Shown here: positions 1-12,200 of the stretch, one piece after another
Layout of the letters: every line of letters begins with the position of its first letter
Position numbering within the stretch: the first letter of the stretch is position 1
Assembly (NCBI GenBank): GCA_032718475.1
Contig: JAUCBJ010001348.1
Coordinates: 1 to 43,922, forward strand
DNA length: 43,922 nucleotides
Source of the DNA: Nemertoderma westbladi
Taxonomy: Eukaryota > Xenacoelomorpha > Nemertodermatida > Nemertodermatidae
Direction of reading: 5' to 3'
Position numbers and translations under genes: made by a program
The notes under the pieces: generated by a model
The model's database searches: none
What the model saw: only the letters and a program-made list of their open reading frames with translations
What the model was told of the DNA's origin: nothing

Positions 1-74
1 ACTGAGACAGGGCAGCACGGTACCGATAGCTACAGTCTGACCAGGTTGGAATTTATGTAGAGTTTGCTCAACAT

Positions 75-204
75 GTGTGGCGCGGATTAAGGATCCTGGC
101 GCGTAGTGACAGGGGCGTGTGGCGCGGATTAAGGATCCTGGCGCGTAGTGACAGGGGCGTGTGGCGCGCATTGAGGATCCTGGCGGTCCTGGCGCGAATA
201 TGGA
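75..204. repeat. 42-bp tandem repeat, about three units
   Basis: Units begin near 75, 117 and 159. The first two are essentially identical and contain GTGTGGCGCGGATTAAGG and GGATCCTGGCGCG. The third diverges after its first 20 bases. Single GTGTGGCGCG or TGGCGCG words recur near 867, 890 and 920, so the unit shares a motif with nearby single-copy sequence. The unit is GC- and CpG-rich against an AT-rich background. No coding potential is seen. Confidence 0.85.
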
Positions 205-323
205 TGTAGGGTTAGGTTAGGACAGTAGGAGGTTGCGTAGCAGTGCACTAGCAACACATCCCACTCTACAGCTCTATTTGAAATTATTCCATACAGCCAT
301 AGTTTTAAAAAGATTGAAAAATG

Positions 324-772
324 TCCGCTCGCTTCGCTCGCGTTTATACTGTAAGCCTACTCTTAGCACTGTCTGGCTGTGGACAAATGGAAACAGACAG
401 ATTGAGCATGACCATTAAAAACATGACTTGTTTCAAAAGTTTTTCAATTGTCAGATTCTTCAAACCAATAAAACCATGACAGCCTGCATGATTCAGCAGA
501 ATTTCCGTGCTCGCTACGCTCGCCAGCTCGCAATTTAATGACATCTGCATTTCTGCATTTGAAAACAGTCGGTTTGCCTACTTTAAATGCTGAAATGTTA
601 AAATTTTCGTGCTCGCTACGCTCGCATCTTGATCACATCTGCATTTAAAAACAGTCAGTTGACGTTGACCTACTACTAGGCCTACAACTACAGCACTATC
701 TGACTATTACTGTCAGACTGTATTTATGTTTAACATGAAGTTGGAAAATTTCCTTGCTCGCTACGCTCGCAT
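324..772. repeat. Cluster of dispersed GCTCGCTACGCTCGC motifs
   Basis: The 15-base word GCTCGCTACGCTCGC, or its TTC variant, occurs four times in the same orientation (near 326, 508, 608 and 755) in otherwise AT-rich sequence. Three of the four are preceded by TTCC or TTTTCG and followed by AT-rich sequence with similar short phrases, which suggests decayed copies of one longer unit. A degenerate relative is seen near 18748. No gene is visible here. Confidence 0.6.
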
Positions 773-779
773 TTTAATG

Positions 780-2623
780 TTAAAATACTGTAGGGCTGCA
801 GCATTATAAACTGATAAATTATTAAAATTAAGCAATTACTGCAAAATTTCATAGTCAATTGTTGGCTTGGCGCGCATTAGATATCATGGCTGGCGCGATT
901 TTCGTTTAACCAGAACGCGTGTGGCGCGCTTTTTGTCAGTATTCCATATAGGCAGTCTGACAGTTCAGCAGTTGCAAGATTGACGTCATCCTTGCACCCA
1001 CATGGCACATGGCAGCAGACAAGCTGTAGTCAAGCCATGTACTGATGTACAGTACAGCAGTACATCGGTCTGTCGGTATACAGTAGCAGTAGCCAGGTAT
1101 CAGTCTGACAGTAGTAGTGCAGTAGTGCAGTAAGTACCGCTACCGGCTGACCGGTAATTGACAGATTGAGTTGTAATTCATATCCATCTGTCCGTACCTG
1201 TGTTATTTTCGTAGGCCTATATCAGTATATTGCAAAAATAAACTGTAACCTAGCCTATGTTATTGCTGTATGCTGTCTTGAGTTATCGTTTATTGTTTTG
1301 GTTAGAAAAGCCCGCAACTGCAACTCTAACCTGTTCCTTTCTGCCTTTCCGTTAAATAAGAAATCTCGGGAGAAAACTGGGGAGTGTCAGAGTGTTCTCA
1401 GCATACAGGAACAGGCCTAGGCTGAGAAGACTTTACAACGGTCAGACGGTAGTCATGCTGTCATGGTAGTGTAATTAATTTACCATCTTATGACTCGACT
1501 GGCTAACTGCTGAACTGGATGATAGCAGAAGCAGTGCAGACAGAAACAGTGACACAGAACGCCTGACAGGGACAACAGTCTGAGAGTCCGCCAGTCCAGC
1601 AGTCCGCGATGCATACCAGACCAGCAGACTGCCAGACACAGGCAACCGCAACAGGCTGTGCTACTGTCAGACTGTATACCGTATTGACAAATATCTGAAT
1701 ATCGCAGTCGCAGCAGCGCAGTGTTCGAGTGTGGAGTGGCTGGTGGCTGAGTGGATACAGCGACAGCGCCTGAATTTCTTCCATAATACTCTAATAGGCC
1801 TAGCTGCCTAGTGTTTGGCGGCGCAGGTTGAACTGTTGAAATGCAGAAATGGGGCTAAAGCTAAAGGTTGTCTGGCTGTAGAAATTGCGCATTGTTGTGT
1901 CCCTAAGCAAGACATTTTAGTTAGACAAAGCCTACGCAGATTGAGGTTAGTTCTTGCTGCAGTAGGCTGGTCCTGGCAGCGTGGCAGCCTGGTAGAACTA
2001 CCAGACTACGGACACATGGAAACCCAACGGCAGGCATCAGAGCGGCCACAACCAGACACCACTTGCTGACTTGGCAGTAATGTCTGAATGGGAAGCTGGC
2101 AGCCTGGATTATGCCTGCCTGCTCCTGCGGCTGCCTGGGCCTGCCTTCTGGTAGCTGAGGGTAGTAAACTATTAATTATTTAGTTTCCGGTCAGGCGGTA
2201 TAATACAGAAGCATAAGTCAGTAAGTGTAGGATTAGGATAGGCTCTCACCTATCAGCCTATATCAGTATATATTTAATAGGTCTACCACTACCAGCAGTC
2301 AGCACATTTCGGCAAGAATGGTTTTTAGCGACAAGCAGAATAGCCTGCCACCCGGATTTTAACTGTGGGATTTTTATCATCTATTGTCTATATAGGCAAA
2401 CCCAAAGGTACCGTACATACAAAAAAATGTGGCACGTTTGTCAATTTTGGTACAATTTAACCGTCTTTTGTCACAAAGCCACTCCAGCCAGCCAGTATAC
2501 AGGTATGGGTATATGATGTAATAGAATCGGAATTTCGTTTCGTAGTAGCTGATATATGGGCGTTCGAAAGTTGAATGTCTTTGCATCTGCATAATGATAT
2601 TTATGGAATATATTACATTCTAT
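780..2623. other. Non-coding flank, CAGT/ACTG-rich low-complexity sequence
   Basis: Open frames here are short and show no recognisable domain. From about 660 to 2250 the sequence is crowded with short overlapping words such as CAGTCTGAC, CAGTAGTGCAG and TAGGCCTA, giving a cryptically simple texture that recurs near 20030-20290 and 26150-26250. No promoter element could be assigned. Confidence 0.5.
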
Positions 2624-2659
2624 CAAGGCCATCATAATTTATATTTTACGATGGCCTTG
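2624..2659. repeat. 10-bp inverted repeat with 16-nt loop
   Basis: CAAGGCCATC at 2624-2633 pairs perfectly with GATGGCCTTG at 2650-2659 across an AT-rich loop. It lies about 560 bp upstream of the MDN1 start and may be the remnant of a small inverted-repeat element. From 2660 to 3216 I see only AT-rich sequence without a gene, which must contain the MDN1 5' UTR and probably its promoter. Confidence 0.55.
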
Positions 2660-3216
2660 TTTCTATTTAATCAATAGACCTACAACATATTCTAGAACAT
2701 TTTATTTATGCATGAATTGCTTCGTAAGTAATATGATAGGTATTACTACTCATATATACGAGATAAATACTGAAATATAATGATTTCAGAATTCTGTCAT
2801 TCTTATTTATTAGATATAATGAATGGCCTCCAGCTGTGGGCGCACGCAAAATATGCAACTTTTCAACGCTAATATCTCAGCTATATTTAAACGAAATTTA
2901 GTCTTATGGCGTCCCAAACGCTGAGTAAAATTGCTCATGTTTGCACATTCCTGCCTATCCCAAAGTTACATCTTTTATTTGGTTTTAATTTTTAATTGGG
3001 AAGTAAGGATTCTAATAATATATATTATTATGCTTCGTATTACACAAACATGAACTCTATAATCTGATCAATTAATGCCCCCTTCACCTTCATTTATATT
3101 ATTTACCCTTTATACATACTTATTAGGCCTTTATAATTTTTAAGTTTGTACTTTTGCTTGAGAACAGTATTTTTATAAGCTAATAATGTTAGTAATGTAT
3201 TGTAACTCATTGTAAG

Positions 3217-6200
3217 ATGAATAAAGAAAAAAACATGCAATGGATATTCAAGTTTTATTCGAAATATATTGAGAGCCCTGAATTATGGACATTATCAGAT
3301 CATGAAGAATTTATATTGAAAATTGCATCAGTCTCAACCTCGCATTATCTTGAGGTTAATACCTTGTCTTATAGATATTTGTCAACATCATTGTCTCCAT
3401 TTCATCGATTTCAGCATCTCTATGAAAATGGGAATCAAAATATAAGTGATTTGAAGAAACATTCGAATCAAATATCTGATGATGCCATTCTATGGGCTTG
3501 TTATTTAATTATTAACTCCAAACCATCACTATATGCAAAATTGTGGGATTGGAGGCCAATTATTGATCTCTGGTTGGAAAATTCGACGAAGACACAGACT
3601 CAAACATGGTATGCATTTTGCTGTGTAGCAATATTATTTAAGTTTTCAAACTACCATATCGAGAATATATGCTCAAATTACTTTAAATTAGATGTGATGC
3701 CATCCAATTATGCACTCGACAGAAGTCAAATGGACATGTATTTTGACCCGAAAAAATGTTATTTGGAGCATGTCTATGAATATAATTTACTTCCCATAGA
3801 ATCATATTGCCGTAATATAGGCTGTAATGTTGACATGCATACTTCCGTTACTATTTGTGGAAGTAATTTCATGATGTTGCCCTCTAAAACGATGCCAGAC
3901 TCATATATTCCTCTTATGGTTGAAGTCACATCTTCAATGGAAAATTTTAGAAACTTGTGTAGTTATATGGTAGGCAATCGTGCTATACTTTTATCGGGAT
4001 CAATGTGTTCAGGAAAATCATTACTAATCCGACATATGGCTTCTCTTACGGGGAGACACGGGCCACCTGAGTTGTTGACTGTAACTGTTGGTCATCAAAT
4101 GGATTGTAAATTCCTTGTGGGATCATATAAGTGCACTGCCATACCTGGGGAATTTGTGTGGCAACCGGGCATTTTAACCCAAGCTGTGACTAATGGCCAC
4201 TGGTTGGTTCTTGAAGACATAGATGAAGCACCGATGGAGTTCATATCTTTACTTCTTCCCCTACTGGAAAGCTGGAAGCTTTATGTTCCTGCATTGGGTA
4301 TAACATTGTCATGTCATCCAACATTTAGGATATTTGCATCACAAACTATTCATACAAGACAAGAATATCCCAATGTCAACCATTACAATCTATTGAAGGG
4401 TCTATTTGTTACTGTTCATTTGAATTCGCCAAATAGCAACGAGATGCATCAGATAATATCGAAGCAGTACACAAAGCTAGTCCCTATATCACACAAACTA
4501 ATTGAGATATATGACTCAGTTAGAAGTAAATCTCTTAGTATTAGAGATGCACCTAACTCTATAAGTGCACGAAATCTTTTAAAATTTTGTAAACGCATCA
4601 ATATTGAAAATTTGCTTGATAATTCTGCCACAACAGCTTATCAAATTTTCCAAGAGGCGTTGGATAGCTTTGTTTCTAGTTATGGAAATGATGAAATAGT
4701 TTTGAATTTATCGCAATCTATTGCTGATACATTGAGTATCTCCAGGGAGAAATTGGACTACTTTTGTTTAAGATATAAGCCACAGCTTTTACTTGGCAAA
4801 CGCACATTAGAGATAGGAAGAGCTACACTACTGCGAAATGATTCTCTAATAATTTCAAACTCTCAAAACGAATTAGCACATACCCGACATTTATTGTGCT
4901 TAGTTGAGCGAGTTGCTATGTGTATTGTGCATCAGGAACCAGTGCTTTTGGTAGGGGAATCGGGTTGTGGAAAAACGGCATGCCTTCAATATTTGGCATC
5001 TCTCCTAAATAAAACATTTACTGTTATTAACTTGAGTCAATACAGCGAAGCATCTGATTTGATAGGTGGATTCAAGCCTGTTAAATTTAGTCAGGTTATA
5101 ATTCCTTTATATGACAATTTTTGTAATTTGTTCTCAAGGACATTTATTTCCAGCAAAAACGAACGTTTTATTGGCCATGTTCAATCTTGTCTCCATAGTG
5201 GCAGGTGGTCTGACCTTCTAAATCTATTGTGTCATGTATCTAATCAGGGGATTAGGCTGTCTAGTCTTAAATGTTTTAGTGATGAGTGGACAATATTAAA
5301 TGACCAATTGCATCAGTTATTGAAAAATATGAATCAAATGAAGTCAGCCCTATGCTTTAAGTATATCGAGGGTGTATTATGCAATGCACTCCAAAATGGT
5401 CACTGGGTTCTACTGGATGAAATTAATCTTGCAACTTCTGAAACACTGAGCTGTATATCTGATATCTTAGAATCGAATACTGGGTCAATTCTACTGACAG
5501 AACGTGGAGATATTATGCCTATTGAGAGAAATTCTGAGTTTAGACTGTTCGCATGCATGAACCCTGCCACAGACATTGGCAAGAGGGAAATGCCTCTAAA
5601 CCTTAAGTCGAGGTTTACTGAAATATATGTATCCGATCTACATGATCAAATAGATCTCAGGGTGTTGGTCAGTCATTACTTAAAGAGTCTTAATCCTGCT
5701 CCTAAATTTGTTGATGGTGTTGTTACTTTTTATTTAACTTTAAAGAAAATTGCCAAGACTAAATTAATAGATGGCACAGGTCACAGGCCTCACTACAGTC
5801 TACACACTCTATGCAGATCTTTGATGCATGCAACATCTTCGAAACCCTTCCCTTCTTTGGAACGGCGACTTTATGAAGGATTGGCATTGGGTTTTCTTTC
5901 TCAACTTGATAGAGACAGTCACCCCATTGTAGAAAAACTAATAATACATTATGTTATTGGTAGAGAGAGGGCGCGATTAATTTTAAAGAATGCTTTACCT
6001 GAACCAAGTCATGGGAAGTTTGTAAAGGTAGAAGGCTACTGGCTACTATGTGGAGACCAAGAAGAAAATACTCTCAAAGACAAGTACATCCTTACAAATA
6101 GTGTAAGAGAAAATCTCAGAGATTTATCACGTGTTGTATCCTCTGGATTGTTTCCTGTTTTGTTACAAGGTGAAACTTCAGTAGGCAAAACAAGTTTAAT

Positions 6201-9200
6201 CCAATATTTGGCTTCTGTTACTAACAATGTTTGTGTTCGCATTAACAACCATGAACACACTGACATCCAGGAATATATTGGTGGGTATGTTGCCAATGAG
6301 AGTGGCGAGCTTGTGTTTACGGAAGGTGTGCTGATAAGTGCAATGCGGAAAGGTCACTGGGTACTTTTAGATGAGCTAAATTTGGCCCCTTCTGATGTTC
6401 TGGAAGCACTAAACCGTCTACTGGATAGCAATAGAGAGTTATATATTACTGAAACACAGACTACTGTTAAGGCAGAGCCAGGGTTCATTTTATTTGCAAC
6501 TCAGAATCCTACTGGATCATATGGAGGCCGTAAGTCATTATCTCGGGCCTTTCGTAATCGGTTTGTTGAGCTTCACTTCATGGACATACCTGCTAGGGAG
6601 TTAGAAATAATTTTGAAAGACCGCTGCTTACTTCCTGCCAGCTATTGCAACAAGATGGTTGCTGTTATGTTAGAATTACAGTCTCTTAGAAAAAGCAGTG
6701 GTCTTTTCTCTGGCAAACATGGGTTTATAACATTACGTGATTTGTTTAGATGGGGTGAGAGATTTCAGAAGGCCTCAGTGCTTGAAATACAGTCTACCTT
6801 CCATGACTGGAATCAATATATTGCTGAGACTGGCTTTATGCTGCTTGGGGGTCGTGTTAGAAAATCCGAAGAAGAGGTCGTGATAAGAGATGTTATAGGT
6901 AAACATTTCCATAGAGTCATCAATGATTCAAAGCTATTTGTCCTGGATGAAGATGCTCACACTTTATCTCGTAATTTAATTTTGAAACTGTTAGCTGGTG
7001 TTGAAGGCTATCACCATATTTATTGGACTAAACCACTAATGAGAATGGCTATTCTCCTCGGCCAGGCTCTTATATTTGGTGAACCTGTACTTCTCGTAGG
7101 TGAAACTGGTTGTGGAAAGACAACATTATGTCAGCTTTTTGCTGCTGCATTTAAACAGACATTGGTGACTCTCAGTTGCCATATGCACACAGAAACATCA
7201 GATATTATTGGGGGGTTGAGACCCAATCGAGCAGAGGAAAATGCATCTCAGTTATTCAATTGGGTTGATGGTCCTTTGGTAATGGCAATGAAATTGGGCT
7301 CTATAATGTTACTAGATGAGATTTCTCTGGCGGATGATTCCATATTGGAAAGGATAAACAGTGTGCTGGATCCATCACATTCTATAACGCTTGCTGAAAA
7401 AGGCTCCACTGAGGATGAGGTTGAAGAAATTGTGGCTGATCAGTCCTTCCGCCTTGTTGCTACAATGAATCCAGGTGGTGATTATGGCAAAAAGGAATTA
7501 TCACCAGCTCTTAGAAATAGATTTACTGAAATATGGTGTTCTAATTCCACAGAATCCAGTGACATTATAAATATTATTGAACACAATATATCATCTCTTG
7601 TTCACTTTGGCAACCAGGAAGATGGAACCTCGGGTGCTGGTAAATTGATGTTGGACTTTATAACATTTATTAGCAATAATGTCTTTACTCCGAAATATAT
7701 TGTAACTGTCAGAGATATTTTATCATGGGTTACCTTCATTAATGTTTGCCATAAACAGAATATTAGTTTAGCAGAGTGCTATGTTCATGGTGCTTGTTTG
7801 GTGTTCTTGGATAACTTTGAATTATACAATGATTCCTCTAATCAACTGTATAACACTTGCCTTGAATATCTAACATCGCAAATGAAGGCTATAGATGGTA
7901 ATTTTCAGTTCCGCGTTTTCTTTGATCAGATCATATGCAATGATGCTAACTATTTTGGAGTATACCCGTTCTTTATAACTTCTGGTGCAAGTGACAGATC
8001 TGTCGATTATATATTCAAATCCAGTACAGTGTTTGGCAATTTCGTCAAGGTCTTAAGGGCAATGCAGATCCAGAAACCAATATTATTAGAAGGCAGTCCT
8101 GGTGTTGGTAAAACTAGTTTAATTGAAGCTATAGCCAAAGCATCAGGTAATGAAATTACACGTATAAACCTCTCTGAACAAACTGATATCAGTGATTTGT
8201 TTGGAGCAGACCTGCCTATAGATAATTGTGGTGAGATGAAATTGGCATGGAGAGATGGTCCTTTACTGTTAGCGCTCAAATGTGGTAACTGGGTTCTTTT
8301 TGATGAGTTAAACCTGGCATCTCAATCAGTTCTCGAAGGATTAAATGCTTGCCTAGACCACCGGGGAGAAATATATGTACCTGAGTTAAGCCGTACATTT
8401 AAAATCAAATATGGCCATTCCATGATATTCGCATGTCAAAATCCAATGAAGCAAGGTGGTGGAAGAAAGGGGCTCCCCAGAAGTTTTCTCAATCGTTTTA
8501 CACGAATATTCCTAAATGAGTATACTCTGGATGATATATTATTTATTTGCCAATCTTCATTTCCAATAATTGATTGTGAAGTCATACGTCTAATGGTTGA
8601 ATTCAATTTTCATTTGTATCAATCTATCACTGTTCTCAAGGAATTTGGACAAAAGGGGAGTCCATGGGAATTTAATTTGAGAGATTTGTTCCGATGGTGT
8701 CACCTTATGGAGAAATACCAGGAACCTGCTTTTTGGGATCCTGGACAATTTGTCAATGTGTTATATGCCAGTCGAATGAGAAGTATTGATGATAAATGTC
8801 AGGTATTTAATTGTTACAATTTGTTTATTTCAAAATCATCACTAAAGCTACCACATATTAGTTTACAAAGAAGAATCCAGTTTCATATCACTCCTGCAAA
8901 AGTGATAATTGGTAGCAGTGTGATAAAAAGAAGCACTGAAATTGATTTATCTGGTAAACTACCTCATTATAAATCATTATGCTTATTAACCAATCAATTA
9001 CAAGTGCTAGAAAGCATTGTACATTGTGTTAATATGGGATGGATGACGATTCTTGTAGGAGAGCGTGGTTCTGGCAAAACGTCCATCATTCAAACTCTTG
9101 CAATGCTTACAGGAAATCAGTTTCATACGATACCTGCTACTAGCGATATGGATGCAACTGAATTGCTTGGAGGCTTTGAACAGACAAACATCGACCGCCA

Positions 9201-12200
9201 GTTTTCCTTAATTGCAGATAAACTAGAATTTGTTACTCTAAGTTTATTGTACCATAAACTTCTTGACAAGAAATCTAGTGGTGATCTCCTGAATTGTTTA
9301 TCTGAATTAGAATGTATTAAGAAAAAATACTGTAGCAATGATAGGAATCAACTAAAGTTGAGAGTTGATATTTGCGTCAATATGTATAGAAAGCTGTTAC
9401 ATTTAGATCGGGAAAAGCAATATAATGATCAATTTTGTCTTATTGAACATCATTTATCTAAACTGAATACAAAGGTTAATATGCTTCGCACAGGCGCTTT
9501 TGAGTGGGTAGACAGTGCTCTAGTAACTGCTTTAAAAGAAGGACATTGGGTTGTTATTGACAATGCTAATCTATGCAATGCTTCTGTACTAGACCGTTTG
9601 AATGGCGTATTAGAGACTAGAGGATCGCTACTTTTGCATGAATGTGGTGAAGTTGATGGGTGTTTTCCATTAATTAAGCCTCACCCCAATTTTCGTTTGT
9701 TTTTAATCATGAATGATAGCAATGGTTCTATATCAAGAGCTATGCGAAACAGGGGTGTAGAATTGTGTGTTTCTGAACACTTCTCTGACATAGTAGAGCA
9801 CAAAGATTTGCTTACTCTTATATACCATTATGGAGTGACAGATTATACTATACGTGTTATTATACATGAAACATTTACAAAGTGTAGTACAACTTTAACT
9901 TTGAGAGGCTTATTACAAGTTTGCAAGACATATAGTGCTTTGGTTGATGCTGGTAGTGATATGTGGGATGCGTTTATGTTTTCAGTTTCAGGATATGATA
10001 GTGATTGGTGGGATTATATTATTAGTATTTATCCAGTGAAACCCGATACTGTTAGTCCAGAAAACCAGGATTATACTATATACCCAAACATTGAGTATAT
10101 TTGTAAGAACTCAACTATTGCTGGTGTTTGCCATGATATTGCACCAATAGAATCAATTTGTCAACGTTTAATTTTCAATACAAATGATAACTTACAGACG
10201 ATGTGCCTTTCTCTTTATTATTCAGTTCAAATTTATTTGGAAAAAACATCAGTCTTTAATATTAATTTTAGACAACATATGGTGAATCAGGTTGCCACAT
10301 ATTATTTATCTCCTATATTAAAATTATTAGGTCCACAACTAAACCCAAACATAAAACTTCAAAGTTGTGAGGTGATTATCCGCAGTCTATTACAACGGTG
10401 TGGATCGTTGACTGACCTACTCGCTTTACTACTTCCAAACATGAAGTTGTTACATGGAGTATCTGATGATTATTTACCATTTGACAATCGCCTTCTTCCT
10501 GGTTATTATAATCATCGAAGCCAAGGTCAGGCTCAAATTGATGAACATTCAAATCGAATTAATGCTCAACTGTATATTCACCAACTCTCAAATCGATTTG
10601 AGTATATTGTACGCACCATAATCCAACAAGAAATTGAACACCCAGATATATCTCCACTTGAGAGTTCAATAAAATATCCAGATGAGATTAATCGAAACCA
10701 TGGCATGGCGCAAGGGTGTCAAAAAATATTGTTTCCCTTGATAAAGGCCACATTTCTTGGATTGAAAAATTATGCTGCATTAGAAGAGTCCCTTACCAAC
10801 GATTTTATTATTTCATATTTTGTGGCAGTTCTGTCCTTGGAAAATTTCATTGATGCTTGCTTAAAAGCTCCTTATGATCAGATATTGGTTTCAATTATGT
10901 GGAATTATTTCAAAACTAATTTTGTTGACATTATAGATGTCAATATTTGTAAGGATTGGATTTTAATACTTGAGGGAGGATTAGGCTTCGATAATGAACT
11001 ATTAGAAATAGGTTCCACTTTGTTAGGGAAATTCTCTCCACCAAAACCATTTAAATCCAAGGAAATTGCAGCTATTTACACAAAGGCAAACCTTATTAAA
11101 CAAAGGTTGTCTATTCAAAGATCAGACCTAATGTTACCTTTTAAGCAGTCTTATCCCCGCTTGTCATATATTATTGATGGCGATAAAGATAACTTGTTGC
11201 CTACAGCTATGATGGCGATAACTAATTTGTTATCCGGAAGGCCTCTTGAAGCTGATATGGTACAGAAACTAGAGGATGTAGAAATCAATTTTGACAGCGG
11301 TGAACATTATTTAAACTATTTGTTAATGCAAAATAACCTCCAACAGTTTGCTTTTAATAGTTACTTTACCTTCTGGAATTTACTTCAGGAATTTCGATCT
11401 ATGTATGACAAGAAATCATCATGCGATTTTTTGGAACTGATCACCTCCTTATGGAATATGCCATTCCTTAATAGTACATTATTGTGGGGGTGTGGTGGTA
11501 GCAGTGAACATGAACAAGGTTTAGATTCCACAACAATGGTTGAACCATTTACACTCAAATCTGGACCAGGTCTGCTTTATACTCCATGTTTGTCATATAT
11601 GACTATGAACATATTAGATGGTTTCAAAACGACTTCCATAGCAGACAGCGATTTGTGTAGCAGTGCAGTAAACCGCGTAGTTGCCAATCTGTATCAACAT
11701 ATGTTGGTGGTTAGGTTACCTATATCAACTATCTTTAATGATTTCTTACTCAATTGGATACAGAGCTCTGTCCTAAAATTGTTTGATAAAAATGACTGTT
11801 CATTATCACTTCTTGATAATCCAAGTGTTGATGATGTTTGCCAGTATTGTGATAAATTTTTGTCTTTAATGCAAACTGAAAGTATTATCTCTCAACCAGG
11901 GTTGACATCTACGAATGATTTCAGATTACACATTGGAGAAAGTGTAGAGTCTCTCAAGAAAGCTCAGTTTTACAGTGATGCCCCTCTTGACACACCATTA
12001 CTCCATGGTTACACTGGTGACATTTCTTCAGGTCTTCAAAATATTTCGGTTCTAAAATATTTTGCTCAAATGTTTCATAACAATTTTGCCATTGCTCATT
12101 TTGCAAGCATTCTGGCAAAATCGTTAGCACCTGTTTTTCCATTTGATCCCATTCTGAGAGCGGATTGTGAAGCAACTACTATTAAGAATACCTTGGTTGC

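Noticed and set aside
1503-2069. Open frames of 93 (minus) and 84 (plus) codons upstream of MDN1
   Set aside because: They fall in CAGT/ACTG-rich low-complexity sequence, lack domains, and their composition follows the repeat texture.
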